Assembly (NCBI GenBank): GCA_019636515.1
Contig: JAHBXI010000002.1
Location: 620,001 to 684,000, forward strand
Length of the DNA: 64,000 nucleotides
Reading direction: 5' to 3'
DNA from: Phycisphaeraceae bacterium
Lineage (GTDB): Bacteria; Planctomycetota; Phycisphaerae; Phycisphaerales; UBA1924
Shown one piece after another: positions 1-7,927 of the stretch. Position numbers and translations under genes: made by a program. The notes under the pieces were generated by a model. That model ran no database searches. It was not told the DNA's origin and saw nothing but the letters and a program-made list of their open reading frames with translations. Positions within the stretch are counted from its first letter, which is position 1; each line of letters starts with the position of its first letter.

Positions 1-639
1 GTCGTGAACGCGGCGGGGGAGCGGCTGACCGGTGAAATCGCCCAGCGTTACCCGTGGCGGATCATCCCGTACTTCTCCGGCGATTTCCGCGGCTTGTACA
101 TGGACCGCCGGGTTCTGGAAACGCTGTTGGAATCACGCGACTACACCGACGCCGCTCACTCGTACGACTATGCGGTCAGCCTCTTTCCTTCGTTTGGCAT
201 GAACGGGGCGTGGATCGGCGGGTCGGATCTTCACGGCCAGTTCGGCGGCGATTTTCGCAAGGTCTTCGGGAGGCCGTACGTGACCCGCGCCGACGAGCCG
301 CGCCGCCCGACGAGCCTTCTCACGTTCGTATCCGCCCGGTCGCAGGCGCACTCGGCCCTCCCCGCGCTGACCTCTCCGGAGGGGTTTTTCCGTGTCGAGT
401 CGCCGTGGTTCACGGCCGCGCTGGGGAGGAAGTGGGATGTCTCGTACGACCCGGTGGCCCCGCTCCCCGGCGCCAATTCCGGGTTCGTCTCCCTTCGGCG
501 CGCCGGCGATGCGGTGGCGGCGATGTTTGACGGTCACGCCCGGACGATGGGGTGGCAGGACCTCAACGACATGCGCCACTGGGCCGATCAGGCCACCGGC
601 CCCGACTGGGCCTTGGGCTCAACGTCGTCGTCCAAGTGA
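1..639 (+). CDS. Prepilin-like protein, C-terminal part (5' end outside window)
   Basis: The frame is open from the first base, so the true start lies upstream; the visible part is about 212 residues ending at TGA. There is no signal or prepilin cleavage site in the visible part. The last 55 residues (a GANSGF stretch, then AMFDGHARTMGW, then DMRHWADQATGPDWAL) match the C-terminal pattern I associate with planctomycete type II pseudopilin-like proteins that carry an N-terminal methylation motif. That family memory is the only basis for the name. If correct, the missing N-terminus should hold a hydrophobic prepilin helix and the protein would be exported. It could also be an unrelated secreted protein. 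The next gene is convergent, 21 bases away. Confidence 0.5.
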   Translation, partial: VVNAAGERLTGEIAQRYPWRIIPYFSGDFRGLYMDRRVLETLLESRDYTDAAHSYDYAVSLFPSFGMNGAWIGGSDLHGQFGGDFRKVFGRPYVTRADEPRRPTSLLTFVSARSQAHSALPALTSPEGFFRVESPWFTAALGRKWDVSYDPVAPLPGANSGFVSLRRAGDAVAAMFDGHARTMGWQDLNDMRHWADQATGPDWALGSTSSSK

Positions 640-660
640 AATGACAAGCCCCCGGCCGGA

Positions 661-2292
661 TCAGAACCACGTCCTGCGTCCGGCGACCTTGCCCCGGAAG
701 CCCGCTTCGATCTGGATTTCGGCGGCCAGGTCCGGGTCGGTCCGGACCGGCAGGATCAGGCTGAACATCGATCCGCGCCCGACCTCGCTGAAGACGGTGA
801 CCTCGCCCTGGAGGATGCCGGCAAGTTCCTTGGTGATGGCCAGGCCCAACCCCGTTCCGGGATGTTCACGGGTGTGTCCGCGGTCGACCTGGTGGAACTT
901 GTCAAATATCTTGCCGATCTCCTCGGGAGGGATCCCCGGACCCGTGTCGATGACCGAGACGCGGACCCGTTCGGACTGACCACCGGCCTGCGAGGCGACC
1001 AGTCGCTCGGCCCGCAGGGTAACGACCCCGGGCTTGGCGGATCGCTCGGGAGACTCGGTGAACTTCACGGCGTTGGAGAGCAGGTTGAAGACGACCTGCT
1101 GGAACTTCGTCGGGTCGGTCTCGATGACCGGGAGGTCGTCGGAGAGTTCGAGTTTGAGCGTCAGCCCCTTCTTGTCGGCCAGCGGAGCGATCAGGCCCAG
1201 CAGGCCCTGGCACGCGTCGCGCAGGGATATCCGCTCCAGCCGCAGGTCAACCCGGCCCGCCTCGATCCGGGCCATTTCGAGAAGGCTGTTGATGAGTTCG
1301 AGCAGCCCCCGGCTCGCCGCGACGATGTTCTCCAGGTACCGGACACGCTTCTGGACCGGCGGGGCAAGTTCACCATCCGAGGGGGCCTCGGCCCGGGCGA
1401 TCTCCAGCAGGAGTTCCGCGAAGCCGATGATCGAGTTGAGCGGCGTGCGCAGTTCGTGGCTCACGTTCGCGAGGAATTCGCCCTTGAGTTTCGCCGCGTC
1501 GTACAGGGCGACGTTCGCTTCGGCCAGTTCGTTGAGTTTGGTGTCCAGCGCCCGGTTGATTGAACGGAGTTGGTCCTGCGTGCTGGAGAGGTCGCCCAGC
1601 ATGAGGTTGAACGTCTCGGCCAGGCGCTCGAACTCGTCCCCCGTCCGGATCTCCGACCGGATCGCCAGGTCCCCCTCGCGCACCTTTTCGGCGGTCGAGG
1701 TCAGCGCCCTCACCGGACGCAGGATCAGGCGGTTGGCCAGGAAATAGAAGGCCGTCAGCGAGAAGGCCACGATCGCCGTTCCCGCCGCCACCAGGTACGC
1801 GATGTTCACCAGCAGGAGCCGGGAGGCCTCGTACGACCGGCGGTCGAGCAGGATCACTCCCTTGAGTTCGCGCGACTCGGGCGGGCCCGAGCGCAGCGCG
1901 CGCACGTACCGGTACTCGAAACTCGTCAGGCCTCGCCGCGCCGCGTGGACCTCGTCCTGCCGGGGATCGGTCAGGAAACGATCCAGGGCCGACGCAAGGA
2001 ACGGATCGTGCTCCGCGTCCCGGCGTGCCCGGTCCAGCGACAGGCGACGCGCCGAGATCCCCGCGTGCTCTGACTCGGTCGATTCTTCCGCCCACCGGGT
2101 CTGCGCGCCCGACTGGCTCCGGTCGATCCGGTCCCAGACGTCCGCCATCAGGCTCGACAGGTCCTGCTGGCCTTCGTCCACGATCGCGTTCATCCGCACG
2201 AGGGGGGCGAGCGAAGCCGCCAGCAGGCTGACCGTGATGGCCCCGCCGAATACGACAAGAATCCTGGTCGCCAGTGAGGACCGCGCGGGCAT
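661..2292 (-). CDS. Membrane sensor histidine kinase (HAMP-HisKA-HATPase)
   Basis: Transmembrane sensor kinase of 543 residues that should autophosphorylate and pass phosphate to an unlinked response regulator. In order it shows a first membrane helix (about residues 10-32), an extracytoplasmic region of about 130 residues, a second helix (about 161-186), a HAMP linker, a HisKA box with the phospho-accepting His in NVSHELRTPLNS (about residue 279), and a HATPase domain with DTGPGIPPEE and GTGLGLAI. No receiver domain is present and no regulator gene is adjacent. A GTG lies 18 bases upstream, but its following bases form the -10-like TACGCT, so ATG at 2292 is the better start. It is divergent from miaB. 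Confidence 0.93.
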   Translation of the reverse strand: MPARSSLATRILVVFGGAITVSLLAASLAPLVRMNAIVDEGQQDLSSLMADVWDRIDRSQSGAQTRWAEESTESEHAGISARRLSLDRARRDAEHDPFLASALDRFLTDPRQDEVHAARRGLTSFEYRYVRALRSGPPESRELKGVILLDRRSYEASRLLLVNIAYLVAAGTAIVAFSLTAFYFLANRLILRPVRALTSTAEKVREGDLAIRSEIRTGDEFERLAETFNLMLGDLSSTQDQLRSINRALDTKLNELAEANVALYDAAKLKGEFLANVSHELRTPLNSIIGFAELLLEIARAEAPSDGELAPPVQKRVRYLENIVAASRGLLELINSLLEMARIEAGRVDLRLERISLRDACQGLLGLIAPLADKKGLTLKLELSDDLPVIETDPTKFQQVVFNLLSNAVKFTESPERSAKPGVVTLRAERLVASQAGGQSERVRVSVIDTGPGIPPEEIGKIFDKFHQVDRGHTREHPGTGLGLAITKELAGILQGEVTVFSEVGRGSMFSLILPVRTDPDLAAEIQIEAGFRGKVAGRRTWF

Positions 2293-2301
2293 GAGGCCCG
2301 T

Positions 2302-2307
2302 AGCGTA
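2302..2307 (-). promoter_or_regulatory. -10-like TACGCT, histidine kinase gene (leaderless candidate)
   Basis: TACGCT lies 9 bases before the ATG of the kinase gene and no Shine-Dalgarno sequence is visible. Transcription would begin at or next to the start codon. No canonical -35 is seen. Confidence 0.45.
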
Positions 2308-2371
2308 CACGGGTCCGCGGGGGGCCGTGGCCCGCCTGGTCCCGCGCCGGGCGCGGGAGGCTCCGGACTTC

Positions 2372-2377
2372 TATCAT
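2372..2377 (+). promoter_or_regulatory. -10-like TATCAT, miaB (leaderless candidate)
   Basis: TATCAT lies 8 bases before the ATG of miaB. The intervening bases are C-rich with no ribosome binding site. It sits in the 93-base divergent region shared with the histidine kinase. Confidence 0.45.
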
Positions 2378-2385
2378 CCCCGCCC

Positions 2386-4077
2386 ATGCCGTCGCTTCGC
2401 GTCCATATCGAGACTTTCGGCTGCCAGATGAACGAACTGGACAGCGAACTGGTCGTCGGACAGTTGCGAACGCTTGGGTATCGCCTGACCCCCGACCCGG
2501 ACGAGGCGGACGTTGTGTTGTACAACACGTGCTCGGTCCGTGAGCATGCCGAGCAGAAGGTCTGGTCGCGCCTTGGCGAACTGGCGATCCGCAAGCGCCG
2601 AGAGCCGGGACTGGTGGTGGGGGTCCTGGGCTGCCTGGCGGAGCGCGACGGCGTCGCCCTGGTCCGGCGCATGCCGGTCGTCGATGTCCTGTGCGGTCCC
2701 GCCGAACTCGACAAACTGCCCGCCCTTCTCGACAACGCCGTGCGGACCCGCGCCGCGATGCTCGCCGACGCGCCGGACGCGTCCCCCGCCGGGGGTGCCG
2801 GGCACTGGTCCGCCGAGCGATCGGCCTTCCAGGTGGCGTTGCAGGGTTCGTCGTCCCGGCGCAGCGCCGTTCTGGCCGCGGCCGAAGACTCGCTCGAACT
2901 TCTCGACCTATCCCGGGCCGTCTCTCCCATCGACGCCGACCCCGATCGCCCACGCGCCACGGCGTACGTCCGGATCACGCGGGGGTGCAACAAGTTCTGC
3001 TCGTACTGCGTGGTGCCGTTTACCCGAGGGGCGGAGGTTCACCGCCCGCCGGACCACATCGTGGATGAATGTCGTCGGCTGGCCGACGCCGGTGTGATCG
3101 AGGTGACCCTGCTTGGCCAGACGGTCAACCACTACCGCTTCGAGCACGGGGCGGCGGTCACCGTCCACGGCCTCACGCAGCCGCAGAAAGGTCGTTCGTA
3201 CGCGGGTGGGCATCGTCGGGATCCATTCTCGGGGGAACACACGACCACGTTCGCGGACCTCCTGGCCAGGATCCACGACCGGGTGCCCGCGATCCAGAGG
3301 CTGCGATTCGTCACGAGTTACCCGCGTGATTTCGGGGATGATGTTCTCGAAGCGATGCGCGACCACCCCAGGATCTGCCGGTATCTCCACGTTCCGGCGC
3401 AGTCCGGGTCCGACCGGATCCTGCGCGCCATGAACCGCGGCTACGGCGTCTCGGAGTACGTCGAGTTCCTTGACCGCGCCCGTTCGTTCCTGGATCGACC
3501 GGACCTGGGCCGACCGCTGATGGTCTCGGGCGATTTCATCGTCGGCTTCCCCTCCGAGACCGACAAGGACTTTGCGCTCACGGTCGAACTGCTCCGCCGG
3601 TGCAGGTACAAGAACGCGTTCATCTTCAAGTACTCCCCCCGGCCCGGCACCACCGCCCACGACCGCCTCCCCGACGACGTCCCCGAGAGGGACAAGCGAC
3701 GCCGCAACAACGAACTGCTCGCCGAGCAAGCCCGAATCAGCGACGAGATCAGCCGAGAGCAGGTGGGCCGAACATTCCCCGTTCTGATCGAGGGAATTTC
3801 CAGGCGAGAGGAAAAAAAGGCCTCGCGACGCCGGGAATCCCCCGGGGCCGTCGCGCTGACCGTCTTTGGCCGTGGGTCGATGACGACCGCGGCCGTCGAT
3901 GAGGCGGCCCAGGCCACCGTTCAACTCTCCGGAAGAACCGACGGTGACCAGATCGTGTTCGTTGACGTGCCGGGCACGGACGGTCAGGGCCGATCGGCAC
4001 GCTCGCTTATCGGACGGATCGTACCGGTCCAGGTGACCTCGGCGCGCTCGCTGGGTCTGATGGGCCGGGTCGTCTAG
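2386..4077 (+). CDS. miaB: tRNA-2-methylthio-N6-dimethylallyladenosine synthase MiaB
   Basis: Radical-SAM methylthiotransferase that adds the 2-methylthio group to i6A37 in tRNAs reading UNN codons. The N-terminal MTTase domain starts with HIETFGCQMNELDSE; Cys13, Cys49 and Cys83 should hold the auxiliary 4Fe-4S cluster. The radical-SAM motif RGCNKFCSYC gives Cys201, Cys205 and Cys208. The C-terminal TRAM region is recognisable (FPVLIEG, then QIVFVDVPG and GRIVPVQVTSA). At 563 residues it is about 100 longer than usual. Extra sequence lies at about 125-170, after LLGQTVNHY (about 245-280), and as a charged insert inside TRAM. MiaB is preferred to the MtaB or RimO relatives because of the CQMNELDSE start; RimO is encoded separately at 30472. 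Confidence 0.95.
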   Translation: MPSLRVHIETFGCQMNELDSELVVGQLRTLGYRLTPDPDEADVVLYNTCSVREHAEQKVWSRLGELAIRKRREPGLVVGVLGCLAERDGVALVRRMPVVDVLCGPAELDKLPALLDNAVRTRAAMLADAPDASPAGGAGHWSAERSAFQVALQGSSSRRSAVLAAAEDSLELLDLSRAVSPIDADPDRPRATAYVRITRGCNKFCSYCVVPFTRGAEVHRPPDHIVDECRRLADAGVIEVTLLGQTVNHYRFEHGAAVTVHGLTQPQKGRSYAGGHRRDPFSGEHTTTFADLLARIHDRVPAIQRLRFVTSYPRDFGDDVLEAMRDHPRICRYLHVPAQSGSDRILRAMNRGYGVSEYVEFLDRARSFLDRPDLGRPLMVSGDFIVGFPSETDKDFALTVELLRRCRYKNAFIFKYSPRPGTTAHDRLPDDVPERDKRRRNNELLAEQARISDEISREQVGRTFPVLIEGISRREEKKASRRRESPGAVALTVFGRGSMTTAAVDEAAQATVQLSGRTDGDQIVFVDVPGTDGQGRSARSLIGRIVPVQVTSARSLGLMGRVV

Positions 4078-4337
4078 GTCCGAGAGAGTGCTCCCACCAG
4101 CGCGATCTTTGCGGTTTGTGCCTTTGGTACGCCCATGGGCGTGCCGGAAGGGCGTTTTCGCGTGGTTCTTCGCGTGCAAGTCTTGGAACCGAATGCACTT
4201 TGAATGCGGATATGTGATTGCGTCCTGGCGCGTAGCCGTCAGGCCCATTGACGTCAAGGGCGACGATGGGGGCACATTCCGAACGCTTCACGAACATATC
4301 CCAAGTTCGGTTCGTTTTAACAAGCGGAGAACGAGAG

Positions 4338-5003
4338 ATGAAGAAGAGCATTCTGGCTATTGCTAGTCTGTGCCTGGCCGCCGGCATGGCCCAGGCGAGC
4401 ATTTCGTTTAGTTTTGCCGATCCACCGAATGGTCGTCAGTTGACGAACATCGAGAACGGTGTGGCTCCGGGCGTCAGCCTGATGACGTACGACATGTCCG
4501 CGCCCCTGGTGTTCTACGTGGACGGCACGGACGAGGGTCTTGGTTCCATGACCTTCACCGACGCCCGCATGGAACTGCGGTTTGAACTCTCCCCGGCGGT
4601 GACGATCGGCGGGGTGACCGTCGCCCCGGTGTCCGGCGTGTTCCGGATCTTCAACGCCCTGAGCGGCAACGACATCGTGACGGGCCAGTCGGCCGACGGT
4701 GCGTACGTCCGCGTGGCGGGGACCAACTCGATCCTGTTCAGTTCACCCGACGGTTTCTCGTATTCCGCCGGCCCTGACCTGGTTCCCTTCCTGCCCGCGG
4801 GCCAGGTTCTGGCTCCCGAGCAGGAAGCGGTCTTCACGCTGACGGACGTGCTGGCCCCCGGCGGCCTGTTCGGTCCCGGCGGCGTGTTCCGCGACTTTGC
4901 GGCCAACGCGTCGTTCTCCGGTACGACCAACCTGATCCCGGCGCCGGGCGCGTTCGCCCTTGCCGGTATCGGCGGCCTGCTGGTCACCCGCCGCAAGCGC
5001 TGA
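4338..5003 (+). CDS. Secreted PEP-CTERM-like protein
   Basis: Exported protein of 221 residues with no recognised catalytic domain. The N-terminus MKKSILAIASLCLAAGMAQA is a typical Sec signal peptide. The body is rich in small residues and beta-prone. The C-terminus carries a PEP-CTERM-like sorting tail: IPAPGAFALAGIGGLL followed by VTRRKR, meaning a Pro-rich turn, a short hydrophobic stretch and a basic end. Family knowledge says such tails are removed by an exosortase-type protease during surface display; no exosortase gene is in this window. The start is set by the signal peptide and by GGAGAACGAG just upstream, although the frame stays open 90 bases further 5'. A hairpin terminator follows. 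Confidence 0.8.
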   Translation: MKKSILAIASLCLAAGMAQASISFSFADPPNGRQLTNIENGVAPGVSLMTYDMSAPLVFYVDGTDEGLGSMTFTDARMELRFELSPAVTIGGVTVAPVSGVFRIFNALSGNDIVTGQSADGAYVRVAGTNSILFSSPDGFSYSAGPDLVPFLPAGQVLAPEQEAVFTLTDVLAPGGLFGPGGVFRDFAANASFSGTTNLIPAPGAFALAGIGGLLVTRRKR

Positions 5004-5052
5004 TCACCTCCGTGTGATTCCATTGCTCTCGAATTCAACGTGCGAATGAACG

Positions 5053-5084
5053 GGCGGTCCGCGAGAGCGGGCCGCCTTGTTTTT
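5053..5084 (+). terminator. Intrinsic terminator after PEP-CTERM-like gene
   Basis: GGCGGTCC pairs with GGGCCGCC (one G-U) around the loop GCGAGAGC, followed by TTGTTTTT. It lies 50 bases after the stop codon. Confidence 0.85.
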
Positions 5085-5179
5085 CAGGGTTGCTTCTTCA
5101 GTCCGGGAGCCTGATCCGATAGGATGAGACCGCGCGGCCCCATGGTGGGGTTTGGGGCGTTTTTCGGAGCGGACTGGCC

Positions 5180-5791
5180 ATGGACTCGGGCAAGGAGCAT
5201 GCGGGCACTCCACAGGGCCGCGAGGCGGCGCCGGGGTTCGACTCGATGTTCGAGTCCGTCCACGACGAGTTGCGCGCCCTGGCCCGGGACCTGATGTTGC
5301 GGGAACGGGCCTCCCATACGCTCCAGGCCACCGCGCTGGTCAACGAGGCCTACATGCGCCTTCGTCGGAGCGAGGCGGCCGTCTTCAACGACCGAAACCA
5401 CGTCTTTCAGACCGCGGCGACCACGCTGCGGCGGCTCCTGATCGAGCACGGGCGAGCCAGGTCGCGGATCAAGCGTGGCGGCAAGGACGGCTCTTCACGG
5501 CGGCTGCCGGATGACAATGTTTCCGAGGGCGACCATCCTCCGCCGATGCTTCGCTCGGACGAGACGGAGCGTCTCTCCCGTGCGTTGGATGACCTGGCAA
5601 AGCGCGACGACCGGATGGCGATGGTGGTCAGGCTCCGGGTGCTGCACGGCCTGTCGATGTCCCAGGTGGCCAGGGTGCTGGGCTACAGCGAGCGGGCGGT
5701 GTTCAATGATTGGAAGTTCGCCAAGGCCCGCCTGCGCCGGGAATTGTTGGAGTCTGGGTTCTCGGCCGAGGACCTTGAGGGCCGGGCCTGA
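5180..5791 (+). CDS. ECF-family RNA polymerase sigma factor
   Basis: Alternative sigma factor of 203 residues. Region 2 is visible as ELRALARDLMLRERASHTLQ with ALVNEAYMRL and RNHVFQTAATTLRRLLIEHGRAR. Region 4 is visible as LDDLAKRDDRMAMVVRLRVLHGLSMSQVARVLGYSERAVFNDWKFAKARLRREL. The TLQATALVNEAYMRL and RRLLIEHGRAR patterns fit the planctomycete/acidobacterial ECF subfamily described by TIGR02999. Members are often paired with a serine/threonine kinase or anti-sigma gene, but none is adjacent: the downstream neighbour is a convergent small membrane protein. A TAGGAT -10-like sequence at 5120 would give a leader of about 50 bases. Target promoters cannot be read from the sequence. Confidence 0.93.
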   Translation: MDSGKEHAGTPQGREAAPGFDSMFESVHDELRALARDLMLRERASHTLQATALVNEAYMRLRRSEAAVFNDRNHVFQTAATTLRRLLIEHGRARSRIKRGGKDGSSRRLPDDNVSEGDHPPPMLRSDETERLSRALDDLAKRDDRMAMVVRLRVLHGLSMSQVARVLGYSERAVFNDWKFAKARLRRELLESGFSAEDLEGRA

Positions 5792-5820
5792 ACGTACGGG
5801 CGCAAGGTGGCGACGGGTCG

Positions 5821-6375
5821 TCAGCCTCCCGGGGCGTACGTCTCGGTTGGCTTTGTCCTGGGCGAGATCAGGGCGGCGAAGGATCGAAGACGTTCGATGG
5901 CGGCGCAGGTCTTCAGGATCATGACCCCCGCCACGGCCGTGTTGGCCACGGCGGCGAACGCGCCAATGTAGGGAATCACCGTCAAGAGCAAGAGCATCGA
6001 CGACCAGACAAAGACGCCGCCCGGTCGGATCCGAGGGAGCGGGAGCGCCTGCCGATCGAGCATGGCGTTGTGATCCTTCGGATACGCGGCGATCACCCGG
6101 AAGACCCAGTAACAATTCACGATCGGAATCAGCAGGAAGAAGGCGGCCAGTTCGGGTGAGAACGCGGTTCTCCGGTCGTGGATCGCGCTCCACGCGGAAT
6201 GGACGAACCACAGGAGCGACACGACGCCCGCCAGGGAGACGGCCATCGCGAGGGCCCGCCACGGATTGGCGGAGTCGTCGGTGGGCCAGAGGGGCGCGAG
6301 CAGACGGCCAATCGCCAGGCACACGGGGCCGGCGAGAAAGGTCATGGTTCGACAAACGCTCAGCGAACTGGTCAT
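5821..6375 (-). CDS. Small multi-pass membrane protein of unknown function
   Basis: Unrecognised integral membrane protein of about 184 residues. Hydrophobic segments occur near residues 10-28 (FLAGPVCLAIGRLLAPL), 38-56 (WRALAMAVSLAGVVSLLWFV), 72-95 (ELAAFFLLIPIVNCYWVF) and 120-160 (FVWSSMLLLLTVIPYIGAFAAVANTAVAGVMIL). The IPIVNCYWVFRVI stretch resembles DUF4328-type membrane proteins, but the match is too weak to name. The frame stays open to 6675, but the extra 100 residues are Pro/Arg-rich and look non-coding, so the ATG at 6375 is preferred; the ATG at 6345 is also possible. No Shine-Dalgarno or -10-like element supports either start. Confidence 0.6.
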   Translation of the reverse strand: MTSSLSVCRTMTFLAGPVCLAIGRLLAPLWPTDDSANPWRALAMAVSLAGVVSLLWFVHSAWSAIHDRRTAFSPELAAFFLLIPIVNCYWVFRVIAAYPKDHNAMLDRQALPLPRIRPGGVFVWSSMLLLLTVIPYIGAFAAVANTAVAGVMILKTCAAIERLRSFAALISPRTKPTETYAPGG

Positions 6376-6766
6376 GGTCAGGGGGTTCGCGTGCCGGGTC
6401 GCCGGCTCGTGCAGGGTCTCGCCCGATTCCAAGGGGCGGCGTGAGGTTCCCGGCTGGATTGTTCCCCGGGCGGCGGCGTCTGGCTGCGGGAAAACTCCCC
6501 GAACGCATGAAATGGGTGCAGTCCCGGGCGAGTCCGTCGCTCTCGTATCGGCCGGCCGGGCCGGCCGGGGCGCGGTGACGTGCTCCGCGGTATCCGTTTT
6601 TGGGGGGACCTGGTGTTGTATCGGCGTACGCGGGACATGATGAGAGCCGGGACGGTCCGACGCGGACGGGTTCATCGTGACCGACTGTTCTTGCTATTCT
6701 CGGCGTGGACCGAGCCGGCGGGGCTTGCCGGTCTTCGCTCCGAGCGTCATCGATACAGGGCGTGCC
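6376..6766. other. Intergenic region between divergent genes (391 bp)
   Basis: No gene, RNA or clear hairpin is seen. It should contain the promoters of the small membrane protein (leftward) and the FHA gene (rightward), but no convincing -10/-35 pair can be read. The long open frame crossing it on the minus strand is Pro/Arg-rich and is taken as non-coding. Confidence 0.5.
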
Positions 6767-7903
6767 ATGGCGGTTGAATCCGTGCCTGAAGCGATCGATC
6801 ACGAGGCTCCTCACCAGGGGCCGCTTCTACGTTTTACGACGGGAAGCCTGGCGGGGATTGAGTTGGCGGTCGACGGGTCCGAGGTGGTGCTTGGCCGATC
6901 TCCCGAGTGTCACGTGCGGCTCGACGCGGGCGTGGAACTGCTGGTGTCTGGTCGTCATGCCCGGCTGGTTGAGCGTGACGGATGGTGGTGGGTCGAGGAT
7001 CTGCAATCGACCAATGGAACGTTCGTCAACGGCGAGCGTGTGAACCACGAGCGTCGGATCGATCCCGACGACGAGGTCCATCTCGGGCCTCCGGACGCGG
7101 AGGGGTCGTGCTCGTTCGCCTTTGTCGTGCTCCGCGGGAGGCCGACCACGGTCCTGCTCGAGGTGCTGCCCGAGTGCCCGACCGGCCTGGGCGTTACGAA
7201 CATCGTGACGCGAGGCGGGGTGTCTGGCCGTTCGGATCAGCAGCGCCGAATCGAGTGTCCGTGGTGTGGGTGGTCAGGCGGCGTGGTCAGGACGGCCTCT
7301 CGTGAGGCTCCATCCGCCCCTGACCCGTGCCCTTCGTGCGGGATCCCACCGCCCGGGTTCACCGGCGAGCGGGATGAGCGCTGGTTGGCGCCCTGGGGGA
7401 TCGGGTCCGGGGTGGAACTCGACCGGCTGGTCAGGTGCTGGATGGAATCAACGCCATCGGCGGGACGCGGTGGATCCGCCGAGGTGAATCAACATGGAAA
7501 CGTGCCGGCTCTGGTCTTCGACGTACCCGGCGGTTCAATGTTGACGCGGCTGCGTGTGCGTGTGGCGAGGGCGATCGTGTCGTGGATGTCGTCGGCGGTG
7601 CGCCGTGACCTGGCGTCTCGCCGGGCGACCAACGCCTCTCGGCTGCGACTGGCCGCGGAGGCGTTTGTGCGAGCCAACCCATCCCTGTTGGAAGCGGCTC
7701 GCCGCCGCGTCGATTCGATGGTCGATCCGTCGTCGTCGGCGGGCGCCTTTTTCGACGTGCTCTCCGACCGGCTTGACGAGGGGCGTTCCTGGCCGGCGCC
7801 CGATTCGCCCGAGGCGAGGGAACTGTTCGCCGCGCTGGACGAGTCGGCGGTTCTTCGGCGCGAGATGTGGGTCATGCGGGCGGCGTTTGACGGGCCGGGA
7901 TGA
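6767..7903 (+). CDS. FHA-domain protein with C-terminal zinc ribbon
   Basis: Cytoplasmic protein of 378 residues likely to bind phosphothreonine peptides. The FHA domain spans about residues 18-110. The binding residues are all present: Arg44 in LGRSPECHVRL, Ser61 and His64 in VSGRHARL, and Asn83 in QSTNGTFVNG. A four-cysteine ribbon follows: Cys164 and Cys167 in CPWCGW, Cys188 and Cys191 in CPSCG. The last 150 residues are helical with no recognised domain. Many FHA proteins work with serine/threonine kinases, but no kinase gene is adjacent, so the partner is unknown. The start is the ATG beginning MAVESVPEA; a further 90 bases upstream are open but give an unlikely N-terminus. It is convergent with uvrB, 24 bases apart. 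Confidence 0.85.
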   Translation: MAVESVPEAIDHEAPHQGPLLRFTTGSLAGIELAVDGSEVVLGRSPECHVRLDAGVELLVSGRHARLVERDGWWWVEDLQSTNGTFVNGERVNHERRIDPDDEVHLGPPDAEGSCSFAFVVLRGRPTTVLLEVLPECPTGLGVTNIVTRGGVSGRSDQQRRIECPWCGWSGGVVRTASREAPSAPDPCPSCGIPPPGFTGERDERWLAPWGIGSGVELDRLVRCWMESTPSAGRGGSAEVNQHGNVPALVFDVPGGSMLTRLRVRVARAIVSWMSSAVRRDLASRRATNASRLRLAAEAFVRANPSLLEAARRRVDSMVDPSSSAGAFFDVLSDRLDEGRSWPAPDSPEARELFAALDESAVLRREMWVMRAAFDGPG

Positions 7904-7927
7904 AGGCGACCCGCGCGACCCGGCGGG

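Noticed and set aside
1370..2953. Long open frame on the minus strand across the histidine kinase/miaB boundary
   Set aside because: Arg/Pro/Gly-rich composition and full overlap with two well-supported genes; a high-GC shadow frame.
4129..4148. Hairpin GGTACGCCC-AT-GGGCGTGCC after miaB as a terminator
   Set aside because: The loop is only two bases and no T-run follows on either strand.
6376..6675. 100-residue N-terminal extension of the small membrane protein
   Set aside because: Pro/Arg/Ser/Thr-rich and without hydrophobic pattern; more likely the leader and promoter region.
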